A stretch of 64,000 bases of DNA, from contig NZ_CP027218.1 in NCBI RefSeq assembly GCF_004124275.1, positions 3,475,501-3,539,500 of the forward strand, given 5' to 3'. Both the position numbers and the translations under genes were made by a program. This DNA comes from Pseudomonas sp. DTU12.3. GTDB lineage: Bacteria; Pseudomonadota; Gammaproteobacteria; Pseudomonadales; Pseudomonadaceae. Below, in pieces: positions 36,498 through 44,766 of the stretch. Under the pieces are notes generated by a model. The model saw only the letters and a program-made list of their open reading frames with translations, was not told where the DNA came from and did not search any database. The stretch's first letter is position 1. Every line of letters begins with the position of its first letter.

Positions 36498-37436
36498 CTA
36501 CGACGAAGCCGGGTTATCCGTAATCCGAGCCATCCCTTGGAATGGGCTGGCTTCAACATAGCGCATCGCCGACTTCATATCCTTCCAGCCGACGTAACTC
36601 ATCAACGATTTCAGGTCCCAGCCACTCTGATGCGCCCACGTGGCAAAGCCTCGGCGCAGGGAATGGCTGGTGTAGTTTTCGGCGGCAATCCCGGCGCGCT
36701 CCAGCGCCTGACGCAGCAACGGGATGATGCTGTTGGCGTGCAGCCCCTCCTCGTTCAGATTGCCCCAGCGGTCGATGCTGCGAAAAACCGGGCCACGCAC
36801 CAGCGCCGCTTCGGTGATCCAGTCGATGTAGGCCTGTACCGGGCAAAGCTTGAGCAGCGCCGGGGCTTGATAGGTCTGCCCGAGGTTTTCCCGGTCCCCT
36901 TTACTGCGCGGCAAATACAAGGTGATGCCTTTGCCGGCGTGCGCTTGCACGTGTTCGATCTGCATGCGGCACAACTCGTCGCTACGGAATCCACGCCAGA
37001 ATCCTAGAAGAATCAGTGCGCGATCACGGTAAGCCTTGAGCAGTAATGGTCGATCCTGCTGCTCCCTCGCGATTTGCGCCTCTTGCTCCAGCCAATCGAT
37101 GACGCGCTGCAGATCCTGCAACTGCAATGGCTCGGCCTGCTTCTCCTGCGCCGGGTGCAGAGCACGAATGCCTTTGAACACCTTGCGCACTACCGGCGCC
37201 TTGGTCGGATCGGCAAACCCTTGGCTGTTGTGCCATTGCGCCAGCGCCGACAGACGCAACTTCAGCGTATTGATCGACAACTCTTCGGCGTGCGCCACCA
37301 GATACCGCGCGACGCTGTCGGCCGTGGCCGGCAGGAACCCGCCCCACTTCACTTCGAAATGCTCGATGGCCGCGCGATAGCTACGGCGCGTGTTGTCACG
37401 GGTGGCGGCTTGCAGATAGCGATCCAGATCGCTCAT
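36498..37436 (-). CDS. Solitary tyrosine recombinase/integrase
   Basis: A 312-residue tyrosine recombinase. Residues 1-95 form a SAM-like core-binding domain ([19 protein letters not shown]). The catalytic residues are R151 in [10 protein letters not shown]179 in LPRSKGD, H258 and R261 in [10 protein letters not shown]284 in YVGWKD and the nucleophile Y293 in MRYVEAS. All are intact, so it is probably active. The start at 37436 begins [16 protein letters not shown]; a longer form to 37535 is less likely. No phage or transposon genes and no att-like repeat were seen nearby. It diverges from a KfrA-like gene across a repeat-rich 177-base gap. Its target site is unknown. Confidence 0.9.
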   Translation of the reverse strand: MSDLDRYLQAATRDNTRRSYRAAIEHFEVKWGGFLPATADSVARYLVAHAEELSINTLKLRLSALAQWHNSQGFADPTKAPVVRKVFKGIRALHPAQEKQAEPLQLQDLQRVIDWLEQEAQIAREQQDRPLLLKAYRDRALILLGFWRGFRSDELCRMQIEHVQAHAGKGITLYLPRSKGDRENLGQTYQAPALLKLCPVQAYIDWITEAALVRGPVFRSIDRWGNLNEEGLHANSIIPLLRQALERAGIAAENYTSHSLRRGFATWAHQSGWDLKSLMSYVGWKDMKSAMRYVEASPFQGMARITDNPASS

Positions 37437-37557
37437 GGGCTGTTTTCTCGCTGGTGTACGGATACAGGGATGCAGACGTGCATTTTGCCGTCTGACACTG
37501 GGTAATACCAGTATATCCCGCCTCTTGTCCTGCAATCATTTACCTTTATTTTCAGCA

Positions 37558-37597
37558 TGGTACACTGCGTACTTTAGTGGCATGTACCACAGTACGT
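37558..37597. promoter_or_regulatory. GTAC repeat array between the recombinase and KfrA-like genes
   Basis: Four GTAC cores occur within 36 bases, at 37560, 37569, 37584 and 37592, arranged as two modules GTAC-N5-GTAC and GTAC-N4-GTAC. TGGTACA (37558) and TGTACCA (37583) form a perfect inverted repeat. A further odd palindrome GGTAATACC lies at 37501-37509. KfrA proteins are autoregulators, so this is a good candidate operator; that is inference. Confidence 0.55.
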
Positions 37598-37613
37598 AAT
37601 CGTAGGAGTTCAC

Positions 37614-38630
37614 ATGGCCCGTGGCGGCATTACCAAAGCACTGGTGCAGATCGCGCGCACAGCGATTCTTGCTCGCGGCGAACACCCAAGCATCGATGCA
37701 GTACGCATCGAAATGGGCAACACTGGCTCGAAAACCACGATCCATCGGTATTTGAAAGAGCTGGATGACGGCGCGCAACCGGTAGAAGCCTCGGCAGAAC
37801 CGATCGATGACGAGCTGACCGCTCTGGTATCACGACTCGCGCAGCGCCTCAAAGAGCAGGCGCAAGAGCCCATCGAGCAAGCTCGCGAGCAGTTTGAGGA
37901 GCAGCGCGAGGCGCTGGAATCGGAGCTGAAGCAGATTCGCCAGGCGCTGGAAAAGCTTGAACAGGCGCACGACATTCAAGGCGCAGCGCTGGAGCGCGAG
38001 TCCGAAGCCCTGAACAGCACGCGCTCAATGCTGCAGACCGAGCAAACCCGTAATGCCGGTTTGAATCAGGCACTGGCTGACTTTGAGCTGCGACTGCAAG
38101 ACAAGGACGAACAGATTCGCTCGCTGGAAGAAAAACACCTGCACGCCCGCGACGCGCTGGAACATTACCGCAACGCCAGCAAAGAACAGCGCGAGCAGGA
38201 ACAGAGCCGTCACGAAGGCCAGGTGCAGCAAATTCAGGCCGAACTGCGTCAGGCACAGCAAAGTGCACTGGTTCGCCAGGACGAAATCACCCAGCTGCAC
38301 CGTGACAACGAACGCCTGCTCACGGAAAACCGTGGCACCCTGCGCGAACTGAATCTAATGCAGGATCAGCTCAAGCAGAGCAATCAGCGTCAGGATCAGC
38401 TGCTGGAACAAGCGACCCGTGTCGATAGCGAACGCACCCTTCTCCAGGAACGTTTACGTGTAGCAGGATTGGAAAGTCAGGCACTCAAACAGAGCGTCGA
38501 TGAGCAAACGCTGCTGAATCAGTCATTGGAAAAGGAATTGAACAAGGCTCAGGCAAGCCTGGAAGAAAGCCAGCGCCTGGCAGCTACCGTAGCGGCAGCG
38601 CCAGACTCGGCCAAATCGAAAGACGCTTAA
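37614..38630 (+). CDS. KfrA-like DNA-binding coiled-coil protein
   Basis: A 338-residue protein with an N-terminal KfrA_N-type DNA-binding domain ([22 protein letters not shown], then [21 protein letters not shown], residues about 4-50) and a very long Glu/Gln/Leu-rich coiled coil at about 60-325. KfrA of IncP and related plasmids is an autorepressor that forms filaments and supports segregation. Here it is chromosomal. AGGAG lies six bases before the ATG. It diverges from the recombinase gene, and its stop codon overlaps that of gor (shared TTAA). A role in organising DNA near the recombinase site is possible but unproven. Confidence 0.85.
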   Translation: MARGGITKALVQIARTAILARGEHPSIDAVRIEMGNTGSKTTIHRYLKELDDGAQPVEASAEPIDDELTALVSRLAQRLKEQAQEPIEQAREQFEEQREALESELKQIRQALEKLEQAHDIQGAALERESEALNSTRSMLQTEQTRNAGLNQALADFELRLQDKDEQIRSLEEKHLHARDALEHYRNASKEQREQEQSRHEGQVQQIQAELRQAQQSALVRQDEITQLHRDNERLLTENRGTLRELNLMQDQLKQSNQRQDQLLEQATRVDSERTLLQERLRVAGLESQALKQSVDEQTLLNQSLEKELNKAQASLEESQRLAATVAAAPDSAKSKDA

Positions 38631-39985
38631 GCGCCAACTGGCGTACGCATGGTGACAAACTCTTCGGCGGCCGTCGGGTGCACCCCGATCGTGTCGTCGA
38701 AGTCACGCTTGGTCGCGCCAGCCTTCAACGCAATCGCCAGACCCTGGACGATTTCGCCGGCGTCCGGGCCAACCATGTGGCAGCCGAGGACTTTGTCGGT
38801 CTTGCCGTCGACCACCAGCTTCATCAGGGTTTTCTCCTGACACTCGGTCAAGGTCAGCTTCATCGGGCGGAAGCGGCTCTCGAAAATCACCACATCGTGA
38901 CCTGCTTCGCGCGCCTCTTCTTCGGTCAAACCCACCGTGCCGATGTTTGGCAGGCTGAACACTGCGGTCGGGATCATCTTGTAATCTACCGGACGATATT
39001 GCTCCGGCTTGAACAAGCGTCGTGCCACCGCCATGCCTTCGGCCAATGCCACCGGAGTCAATTGCACGCGACCGATCACATCGCCCAGCGCCAGAATCGA
39101 TGGCTCGCTGGTCTGGTATTGCTCGTCGACTTTGATGAAGCCCTTGTCGGTGAGTTGTACATCGGTGTTTTCCAGCCCCAGATTGTCGAGCATCGGGCGG
39201 CGGCCGGTGGCGTAGAAAATGCAATCCGCCTCCAGTACGCGACCGTCCTTCAGGGTGGCTTTCAGGCTGCCGTCAGCCTGCTTGTCGATGCGCGCGATGT
39301 CGGCGTTGAATTGCAGATCGAGGCCACGCTTGGTCAGCTCTTCGTGCAAATGCTTGCGCACCGAACCGTCGAAACCACGCAGGAACAGATCACCGCGATA
39401 CAGCAGCGTGGTGTTCGCGCCGAGGCCATGGAAAATTCCGGCGAACTCGACCGCGATGTAACCACCACCCACAACCAGCACGCGCTTAGGCAACTCTTTG
39501 AGGAAGAACGCCTCGTTCGAACCGATCGCGTGTTCGCACCCCGGAATCTGCGGAATCTGCGGCCAGCCACCGGTGGCAATCAGAATGTTTTTCGCGGTGA
39601 AGCGCTCACCGTTCACTTCAACTTCATGCGGGCCGACGATTTTCGCGTGAGCCTCATGCAGGGTGACGCCACTGTTGACCAGCAGATTGCGATAAATGCC
39701 GTTGAGGCGATTGATCTCGCGATCCTTGTTGGCAATCAGCGTCGGCCAATCGAAATTCGCTTCGCCCAGGCTCCAGCCGAAACCGGATGCCTGCTCAAAA
39801 TCTTCGGCAAAATGCGCGCCATACACCAACAGCTTTTTCGGCACGCAGCCGACGTTGACGCAGGTCCCGCCCAGATAACGGCTCTCGGCTACCGCCACTT
39901 TCGCGCCGAAACCAGCCGCAAAACGCGCAGCGCGCACACCGCCGGAACCGGCACCAATCACATAAAGGTCAAAATCGTAGGCCAT
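38627..39985 (-). CDS. gor: Glutathione-disulfide reductase
   Basis: A 452-residue FAD/NADPH disulfide reductase. The redox pair is in [18 protein letters not shown], the FAD motif [14 protein letters not shown] is at the N-terminus, the NADPH motif is [19 protein letters not shown], and the C-terminal dimer-site base is in [13 protein letters not shown]. It keeps glutathione reduced, which supports gloA chemistry nearby. The gene is convergent with the KfrA-like gene and the two stop codons overlap by four bases. Confidence 0.96.
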   Translation of the reverse strand: MAYDFDLYVIGAGSGGVRAARFAAGFGAKVAVAESRYLGGTCVNVGCVPKKLLVYGAHFAEDFEQASGFGWSLGEANFDWPTLIANKDREINRLNGIYRNLLVNSGVTLHEAHAKIVGPHEVEVNGERFTAKNILIATGGWPQIPQIPGCEHAIGSNEAFFLKELPKRVLVVGGGYIAVEFAGIFHGLGANTTLLYRGDLFLRGFDGSVRKHLHEELTKRGLDLQFNADIARIDKQADGSLKATLKDGRVLEADCIFYATGRRPMLDNLGLENTDVQLTDKGFIKVDEQYQTSEPSILALGDVIGRVQLTPVALAEGMAVARRLFKPEQYRPVDYKMIPTAVFSLPNIGTVGLTEEEAREAGHDVVIFESRFRPMKLTLTECQEKTLMKLVVDGKTDKVLGCHMVGPDAGEIVQGLAIALKAGATKRDFDDTIGVHPTAAEEFVTMRTPVGA

Positions 39986-40064
39986 TTCTATCTCCTCGGC
40001 AGGGGATCAGCATACCCGGAGTCATCCTTTGGGCAAGCGCTGCTATCCATATAGGGGCGGAAAA

Positions 40065-40094
40065 TGAAAAAGCCACCCGAAGGTGGCTTTTTCA
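40065..40094. terminator. Perfect bidirectional hairpin after galU
   Basis: TGAAAAAGCCACC, loop CGAA, GGTGGCTTTTTCA: 13-base perfect arms. On the minus strand it follows the galU stop. Confidence 0.9.
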
Positions 40095-40114
40095 TGCAGA
40101 CCAATCAAGCGCTC

Positions 40115-40954
40115 TTAATAAGCCTTGCCAGTCTTGTAGAAGTTCTCGAAGCAGAAGTTGGTCGCTTCGATGTAGCCTTCAGCACCACCGCAGTCGAAAC
40201 GCTTGCCTTTGAACTTGTAGGCCATGACGCAGCCGTTCTGGGCTTGTTTCATCAGCGCGTCGGTGATCTGGATTTCGCCGCCCTTGCCTGGCTCGGTTTG
40301 TTCGATCAGGTCGAAAATGTCCGGGGTCAGGATGTAACGACCGATGATCGCCAGGTTCGACGGCGCGTCTTCCGGTTTTGGCTTCTCGACCATGCTGTGC
40401 ACGCGATAGATGTCGTCGCGGATCATTTCGCCAGCGATAACGCCGTACTTGCTGGTTTCCTGCGGATCGACTTCCTGGATGGCGATGATCGAGCAGCGGA
40501 ACTGCTTGTACAGCTTGACCATCTGGGTCAATACGCCGTCGCCTTCGAGGTTGACGCACAGGTCGTCCGCCAGAACCACGGCAAACGGTTCGTCACCGAT
40601 CAGCGGGCGGCCGGTGAGGATCGCGTGGCCGAGGCCTTTCATTTCGGTCTGACGGGTGTAAGAGAACGAACACTCGTCGAGCAGCTTGCGGATGCCGACC
40701 AGGTATTTCTCTTTGTCGGTACCCTTGATCTGGTTTTCCAGCTCGTAGCTGATGTCGAAGTGGTCTTCCAGAGCGCGCTTGCCACGACCGGTAACGATGG
40801 AGATTTGCGTCAGGCCAGCGTCCAGTGCTTCTTCGACGCCGTACTGGATCAGTGGCTTGTTTACCACCGGCAGCATTTCTTTAGGCATGGCTTTAGTCGC
40901 TGGCAGGAAGCGAGTACCGTAACCGGCTGCTGGGAACAAGCATTTCTTGATCAT
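40115..40954 (-). CDS. galU: UTP-glucose-1-phosphate uridylyltransferase
   Basis: A 279-residue nucleotidyltransferase that makes UDP-glucose for envelope polysaccharides. The nucleotide-binding start IKKCLFPAAGYGTRFLPATKAMPKEMLP is diagnostic; VVLADDLC carries the metal-site aspartate, and FDCGGAEGYIEATNFC is the C-terminal signature. The upstream gap 40955-41212 (258 bases) shows no gene or site that I can name. Confidence 0.96.
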   Translation of the reverse strand: MIKKCLFPAAGYGTRFLPATKAMPKEMLPVVNKPLIQYGVEEALDAGLTQISIVTGRGKRALEDHFDISYELENQIKGTDKEKYLVGIRKLLDECSFSYTRQTEMKGLGHAILTGRPLIGDEPFAVVLADDLCVNLEGDGVLTQMVKLYKQFRCSIIAIQEVDPQETSKYGVIAGEMIRDDIYRVHSMVEKPKPEDAPSNLAIIGRYILTPDIFDLIEQTEPGKGGEIQITDALMKQAQNGCVMAYKFKGKRFDCGGAEGYIEATNFCFENFYKTGKAY

Positions 40955-41212
40955 ATAAGTCCTTGAAAGGGCTGTGTGTACGAGTTTCGGCGCAGTCTAA
41001 TCAGGCGGCGTGCACCTTACAATGCCCCGCACTGGCTAACCGATGCCATCATAGAGAAATATTCTCGCCGATAGTTCCCTCGGCTTCTGCGCAGAGTCAG
41101 AACAGCGTAGCTCAAAGGCGCCGGCAAACTGCACAACCATACGCTCATCACACCCCAATGGGAGCATTTGCCGGTATCATGACGGCTTTGAACCAGCGAA
41201 CGAGATAGACAG

Positions 41213-41398
41213 ATGGCTGCGGTAAAAATCGTCAATGGGTATGTGATCGACAAGAAGGACGGCAAGTGGACACTGACCACTACCAATGGCGAACACATCG
41301 CCGGGCCTTTCGACAGCGAGCAAATGGCGACTGACGTGGCGTCCGTGTTCACCGACACCCCCGCATCGTCGAAGCGCCGCGGCAAAGATCAGGACTGA
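41213..41398 (+). CDS. Small hypothetical protein, 61 residues
   Basis: The protein AAVKIVNGYVIDKKDGKWTL...KRRGKDQD has a short beta-rich body and a basic tail. GAGATAGACAG precedes the ATG. I do not know a function. The reading frame ends just before a good terminator, which supports it as a real small gene. Confidence 0.7.
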   Translation: MAAVKIVNGYVIDKKDGKWTLTTTNGEHIAGPFDSEQMATDVASVFTDTPASSKRRGKDQD

Positions 41399-41417
41399 TC
41401 TGCTCCGACACGTGCCG

Positions 41418-41446
41418 AGCCCTGCCTTTGCGCAGGGCTTTTTTGT
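41418..41446 (+). terminator. Intrinsic terminator
   Basis: AGCCCTGC, loop CTTTGC, GCAGGGCTTTTTTG, 20 bases after the 61-residue gene. Confidence 0.93.
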
Positions 41447-41538
41447 ACCCGCGCAAAAACAAGTGGCCAATCGCTATAACCTTTTCATACCGGCGCTGTC
41501 AGAGCGTCTAGTCCCCCTCGCTGAAGACGAACATAACC

Positions 41539-41826
41539 ATGAACATGAACAGATTGCTGCCCCTTCTCGCGGTATTGGCGCTGAGCGGCTGCGCCACGTC
41601 CGAAACCACGTACCTGAACAACGGCGAGCAGGGGTTGAGCATCGATTGCTCCGGCGAAGCCAATTCCTGGGCCACCTGCTATGAAAAAGCCGATGCTTCG
41701 TGCGCAGGCACCGGTTATCGCATCGTCGGTACCGACGGCACGCCACAGCCCAAGGAAAGCGACAAGACCCTGGGCGTCGACGTCGGCAACTATAAAAACC
41801 GCAGCGTGGTGGTGGTCTGCAAGTAA
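41539..41826 (+). CDS. Small lipoprotein, 95 residues
   Basis: The signal peptide NMNRLLPLLAVLALSGC gives a lipobox LSGC with the lipidated cysteine at residue 18. The mature part has three more cysteines (IDCSGE, ATCYEK, ASCAGT) and ends VVVVCK, so disulfides are likely. The start may be 41539 or the in-frame ATG at 41545. No known function. Its 3' end meets the convergent 76-residue gene with a 3-base gap. Confidence 0.78.
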   Translation: MNMNRLLPLLAVLALSGCATSETTYLNNGEQGLSIDCSGEANSWATCYEKADASCAGTGYRIVGTDGTPQPKESDKTLGVDVGNYKNRSVVVVCK

Positions 41827-41829
41827 ACC

Positions 41830-42060
41830 TTACATGTGAATTTCGGCGAACTTGATCCCGAGGCCGCGCACCACTTCGATCAAATCGTCGAGCCGGCCGA
41901 AAGATTCGACTTCATCGTTGTCATCCACCAGGAAATAACTGCGCCCGGCGCTTTTCTTGAAAAACACGATCCACTCCCCCGGGTTCGCCGGGTTCTGGAT
42001 TACATGGGTGGCAGAGATCAGGCCCTCTGCGTGGCGTTCCCGTACTTGCTCTCGCTTCAT
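41830..42060 (-). CDS. Small hypothetical protein, 76 residues
   Basis: The protein KREQVRERHAEGLISATHVI...FAEIHM looks like a compact alpha/beta domain (EWIVFFKKSAGRSYFLVDD). CTGGAG precedes the ATG at 42060. No family is recognised. It contains no cysteine and no membrane segment. Confidence 0.7.
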   Translation of the reverse strand: MKREQVRERHAEGLISATHVIQNPANPGEWIVFFKKSAGRSYFLVDDNDEVESFGRLDDLIEVVRGLGIKFAEIHM

Positions 42061-42070
42061 CGCGACTCCA

Positions 42071-42106
42071 GAAATGAAAATGCCGCCACAGCATCACTGT
42101 GACGGC
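42071..42106 (-). terminator. Terminator after the 118-residue lipoprotein gene
   Basis: Stem TGCCGCCACAG / CTGTGACGGCA (one wobble pair) with loop CATCA. On the minus strand it is followed by TTTTCATTTC. Confidence 0.75.
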
Positions 42107-42132
42107 ATCGATACTGATGACTGAACAGTCTA

Positions 42133-42489
42133 TCAGCCGGAAATACACGCGTTGGCCGCGTTACGCACATCTCGTGGACGTACCGGCACGTTGGACATGC
42201 GCTCATGCAGCTTGATGCTGCTGCCGCCGGAGCGATCTTCAATATCAAATACGGCGGCCGGGCCTGAGGAAAACTTCCCCGGAACGATCACGCGAACGCC
42301 GTCCTTGTGCGGCTGCATCTGCAATGCGCCACGGCTGTCCGCGAGTTTTTCGGCCAGGCATTGAGCATATTCATGGGGCTTCTTGCCGGAGATCACGCTC
42401 ATGGTCGGCAATGTTTCATTGATTTCGGAAACATTCGCACAACCAGCCATAGCCAAAACCAACGGCACACACACCACACCCCACTTCAT
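42133..42489 (-). CDS. Small lipoprotein, 118 residues
   Basis: The signal peptide KWGVVCVPLVLAMAGC ends in lipobox MAGC, giving lipidation at residue 17. The mature part AHEYAQCLAEKLADSRG-like region and ending RNAANACISG hold two cysteines. GGAGG lies seven bases before the ATG at 42489. Function unknown; the location should be inner or outer membrane, periplasmic face. Confidence 0.78.
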   Translation of the reverse strand: MKWGVVCVPLVLAMAGCANVSEINETLPTMSVISGKKPHEYAQCLAEKLADSRGALQMQPHKDGVRVIVPGKFSSGPAAVFDIEDRSGGSSIKLHERMSNVPVRPRDVRNAANACISG

Positions 42490-42700
42490 ACAAAACCTCC
42501 GTTAAAGACCGTCCGACAGCACAAATGCCGTTTTTCTCCGGGGCCTTCTGCATTTAACCCGCATCCGATTGCGAATATCTGTTCAAAATTGTCAAACCAA
42601 CGCCCGACGGCCAGATAATAACCCGTGCGGGCTGATAAACTGCGCCCAATCGACAAGCTATCGTTTTGATTTTGTAGAAAAAGCCCTTCTGGAGGCGCCC

Positions 42701-43003
42701 ATGAAATTCATTCACCAGCGCGAACACCTCAACGAAGACGACATCGTCGTCATCCAATGCTCGCAAATGTGCAACATCCGTCTGATGAACGACGCCAACT
42801 TCCGCAGCTTCAAGAACGGCGGTCGTCACACCTATCACGGCGGCGCTTTCGACACCTTCCCGGCACGTATCACGGCGCCGAGCACCGGTTTCTGGAACAT
42901 CACCATCGACACCGTCAACCGTCGGCCAATCAGCGTCACGCGCAAGCCGACCCTGACCCATTCGATCAAGATCATCCGCCGCTCCAGCACCAAACTCAGC
43001 TGA
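42701..43003 (+). CDS. DUF1883 domain protein
   Basis: A 100-residue protein recognised as DUF1883 by IHQREHLNEDDIVVIQCSQM, RHTYHGGAFDTFPARIT and GFWNITIDTV. The function of the family is not known. The start at 42701 has GGAGG five bases upstream; the longer frame from 42569 has no such site. It is followed 27 bases later by a 57-residue ORF on the same strand. Confidence 0.88.
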   Translation: MKFIHQREHLNEDDIVVIQCSQMCNIRLMNDANFRSFKNGGRHTYHGGAFDTFPARITAPSTGFWNITIDTVNRRPISVTRKPTLTHSIKIIRRSSTKLS

Positions 43004-43030
43004 GACGCTCTGCCCATTCAAAAGGAATGC

Positions 43031-43204
43031 ATGACCGTGGCCCAAACGACCAAATACGTCATCAAGTACAAACTCAACGGTGAGCGCCGCTTCGAGTTCG
43101 CGCAACTGGTAAACGGCACCGAAGCGGAAGCTCGGGCCGAACTCGACAAAATCCACGGGAAGGAAGACCTGATCAGCGAAATTGCTGTGAGCAAAGCGCT
43201 GTAA
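43031..43204 (+). CDS. Small ORF, 57 residues
   Basis: The frame from ATG 43031 to TAA 43204 encodes TVAQTTKYVIKYKLNGERRF...IAVSKAL. AAAGGA lies just upstream, and the reading frame keeps a sensible alternation (YVIKYKLNGERRFEFAQL, then a charged helix AEARAELDKI). It sits between DUF1883 and the 2OG oxygenase gene on the same strand, so it is probably a real small gene. No family is recognised. Confidence 0.6.
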   Translation: MTVAQTTKYVIKYKLNGERRFEFAQLVNGTEAEARAELDKIHGKEDLISEIAVSKAL

Positions 43205-43297
43205 GACACCGACAGCAATTTGACCGCAAGCGGCGGAGTGTTCTGCCGCCCGTCCTCGCTCAGACTGATCGCCTCGACCTTGCGTCAAGGAGTCAGT

Positions 43298-44008
43298 ATG
43301 TCGATGTCACCTTCCCGGCTGGATACCCTCGATTGGGCAGACCTGGAACAACAGCTGGATGAACACGGTTGCGCGGTCATTCGCGCGCTGCTGTCGAGTG
43401 AACGCTGTGATCGTTTGAGTGCGCTATATCCGCAGACCGAACCGTTTCGCGCGCAGGTAATCATGGCCCGCCACGGTTTCGGTCGTGGCGAGTACAAATA
43501 CTTCCGCTATCCGCTGCCCGCAACGGTCGAGCGCCTGCGCACGGCCCTGTATCCGCGCCTGGTGCCACTGGCGAATCGCTGGTACCAACGAATGAATCTA
43601 CCCGGTCAGTTTCCGCCAACGCACGGCGAATTTTTACAGCGCTGCCATGCGGCTGGGCAGTTGCGCCCTACTCCGCTGTTATTGCAGTACGGCCCGCAGG
43701 ACTACAATTGCCTGCATCAGGATCTGTACGGCGAATCGGTGTTTCCACTGCAAGTGGCGATTCTTCTGTCAGAACCGGGGCTGGACTTTACCGGCGGTGA
43801 ATTCGTCTTGACCGAGCAACGCCCGCGCATGCAAACACGCCCGCAAGTGCTGGACCTGAAAAAAGGTGACGCGCTGATCTTTGCCGTGAACCAGCGCCCG
43901 GTAAAAGGCACGCGCGGCGACTATCGGGTGACCATGCGTCATGGCGTCAGTCGCCTGCACAGTGGAAAACGGCATACCCTAGGCATCATCTTTCACGACG
44001 CGTCATGA
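43298..44008 (+). CDS. 2OG-Fe(II) oxygenase coupled to alkB
   Basis: A 236-residue 2-oxoglutarate/Fe(II)-dependent oxygenase. The HxD iron motif is in CLHQDLYGES, and the distal histidine and 2OG-binding arginine are in the region VTMRHGVSRLHSGKRHTLG. TGGEFVLTEQRPRM is a typical core strand pair. The start at 43298 has AAGGAG upstream. The 3' end overlaps the alkB start by four bases (ATGA), so the two are translationally coupled. The pairing suggests a role in alkylation repair or in modifying a related substrate; the substrate itself is unknown. Confidence 0.88.
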   Translation: MSMSPSRLDTLDWADLEQQLDEHGCAVIRALLSSERCDRLSALYPQTEPFRAQVIMARHGFGRGEYKYFRYPLPATVERLRTALYPRLVPLANRWYQRMNLPGQFPPTHGEFLQRCHAAGQLRPTPLLLQYGPQDYNCLHQDLYGESVFPLQVAILLSEPGLDFTGGEFVLTEQRPRMQTRPQVLDLKKGDALIFAVNQRPVKGTRGDYRVTMRHGVSRLHSGKRHTLGIIFHDAS

Positions 44009-44694
44009 CTCTCATGCAACCGAGCAATTTCGACTTGTTCGCCGACCACGAACCCGAACAACAACCCCGTGCCGAGCAGATTGGCGAACAGTCATGGCTA
44101 CTGCGCGGTTTTGCCATGCCGGTGGTCGACCTACTGCTGCCGGAACTGGACAGGATTCTGCTCGCAGCACCGTTGCGCCATATGATGACGCCCGGCGGCT
44201 TCAGCATGTCGGTGGGCACCAGCAGCTGCGGAAAACTGGGTTGGATCACCGATCGCAGCGGTTATCGCTATGCAAGCGCCGATCCGCTCAGCGGCTTGCC
44301 GTGGCCGGCGATGCCAGCGGTGTTTGCCGATCTGGCACATTCGGCGGCAGCGCGAGCGGGGTTTGCAGATTTCGCGGCAGATTCCTGCCTGATCAACCAA
44401 TATATCCCCGGTGCGAAGATGTCATTGCATCAGGACAAAGACGAAAACTCCTACGCGGCACCGATTGTTTCGCTGTCGCTCGGGTTGCCGGCAATGTTTC
44501 TTTTCGGTGGGTTCAATCGCAGTGACAAAAGCCAGCGGATTGCGCTGTTGCATGGCGACATGGTGATCTGGGGCGGCGTTGATCGGTTGCGCTTTCACGG
44601 CGTGTTGCCGATCAAGCACGGTCGACATCCACGTCTGGGCGAACAACGGATCAACCTGACCTTTCGCGTCGCCGGCGAAACTCCGAAAGTTTGA
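44005..44694 (+). CDS. alkB: AlkB, oxidative DNA demethylase
   Basis: A 229-residue Fe(II)/2OG dioxygenase that removes 1-methyladenine and 3-methylcytosine lesions. Hallmarks: LINQYIPGAKMSLHQDKDE (iron ligands H and D), RLRFHGVLPI (second histidine) and RINLTFR (2OG-binding arginines). The start overlaps the upstream oxygenase stop. It precedes ada by 72 bases on the same strand. A TTGCGCTT element (44712-44719) in that gap resembles part of the enterobacterial Ada box in reverse; this is weak. Confidence 0.95.
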   Translation: MTLMQPSNFDLFADHEPEQQPRAEQIGEQSWLLRGFAMPVVDLLLPELDRILLAAPLRHMMTPGGFSMSVGTSSCGKLGWITDRSGYRYASADPLSGLPWPAMPAVFADLAHSAAARAGFADFAADSCLINQYIPGAKMSLHQDKDENSYAAPIVSLSLGLPAMFLFGGFNRSDKSQRIALLHGDMVIWGGVDRLRFHGVLPIKHGRHPRLGEQRINLTFRVAGETPKV

Positions 44695-44766
44695 CCGCAA
44701 GGCCCGGAGTGTTGCGCTTGCTGACTCTGGTTAACCTGAATCAAACAGGTCAACGGAAGAATCCAC

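Noticed and set aside
36498..37436. Recombinase taken as evidence of a prophage
   Set aside because: No phage structural, lysis or replication genes and no att-like direct repeats lie around it.
44712..44719. TTGCGCTT before ada as an Ada box
   Set aside because: Only a short match in reverse orientation, too weak to annotate as a site.
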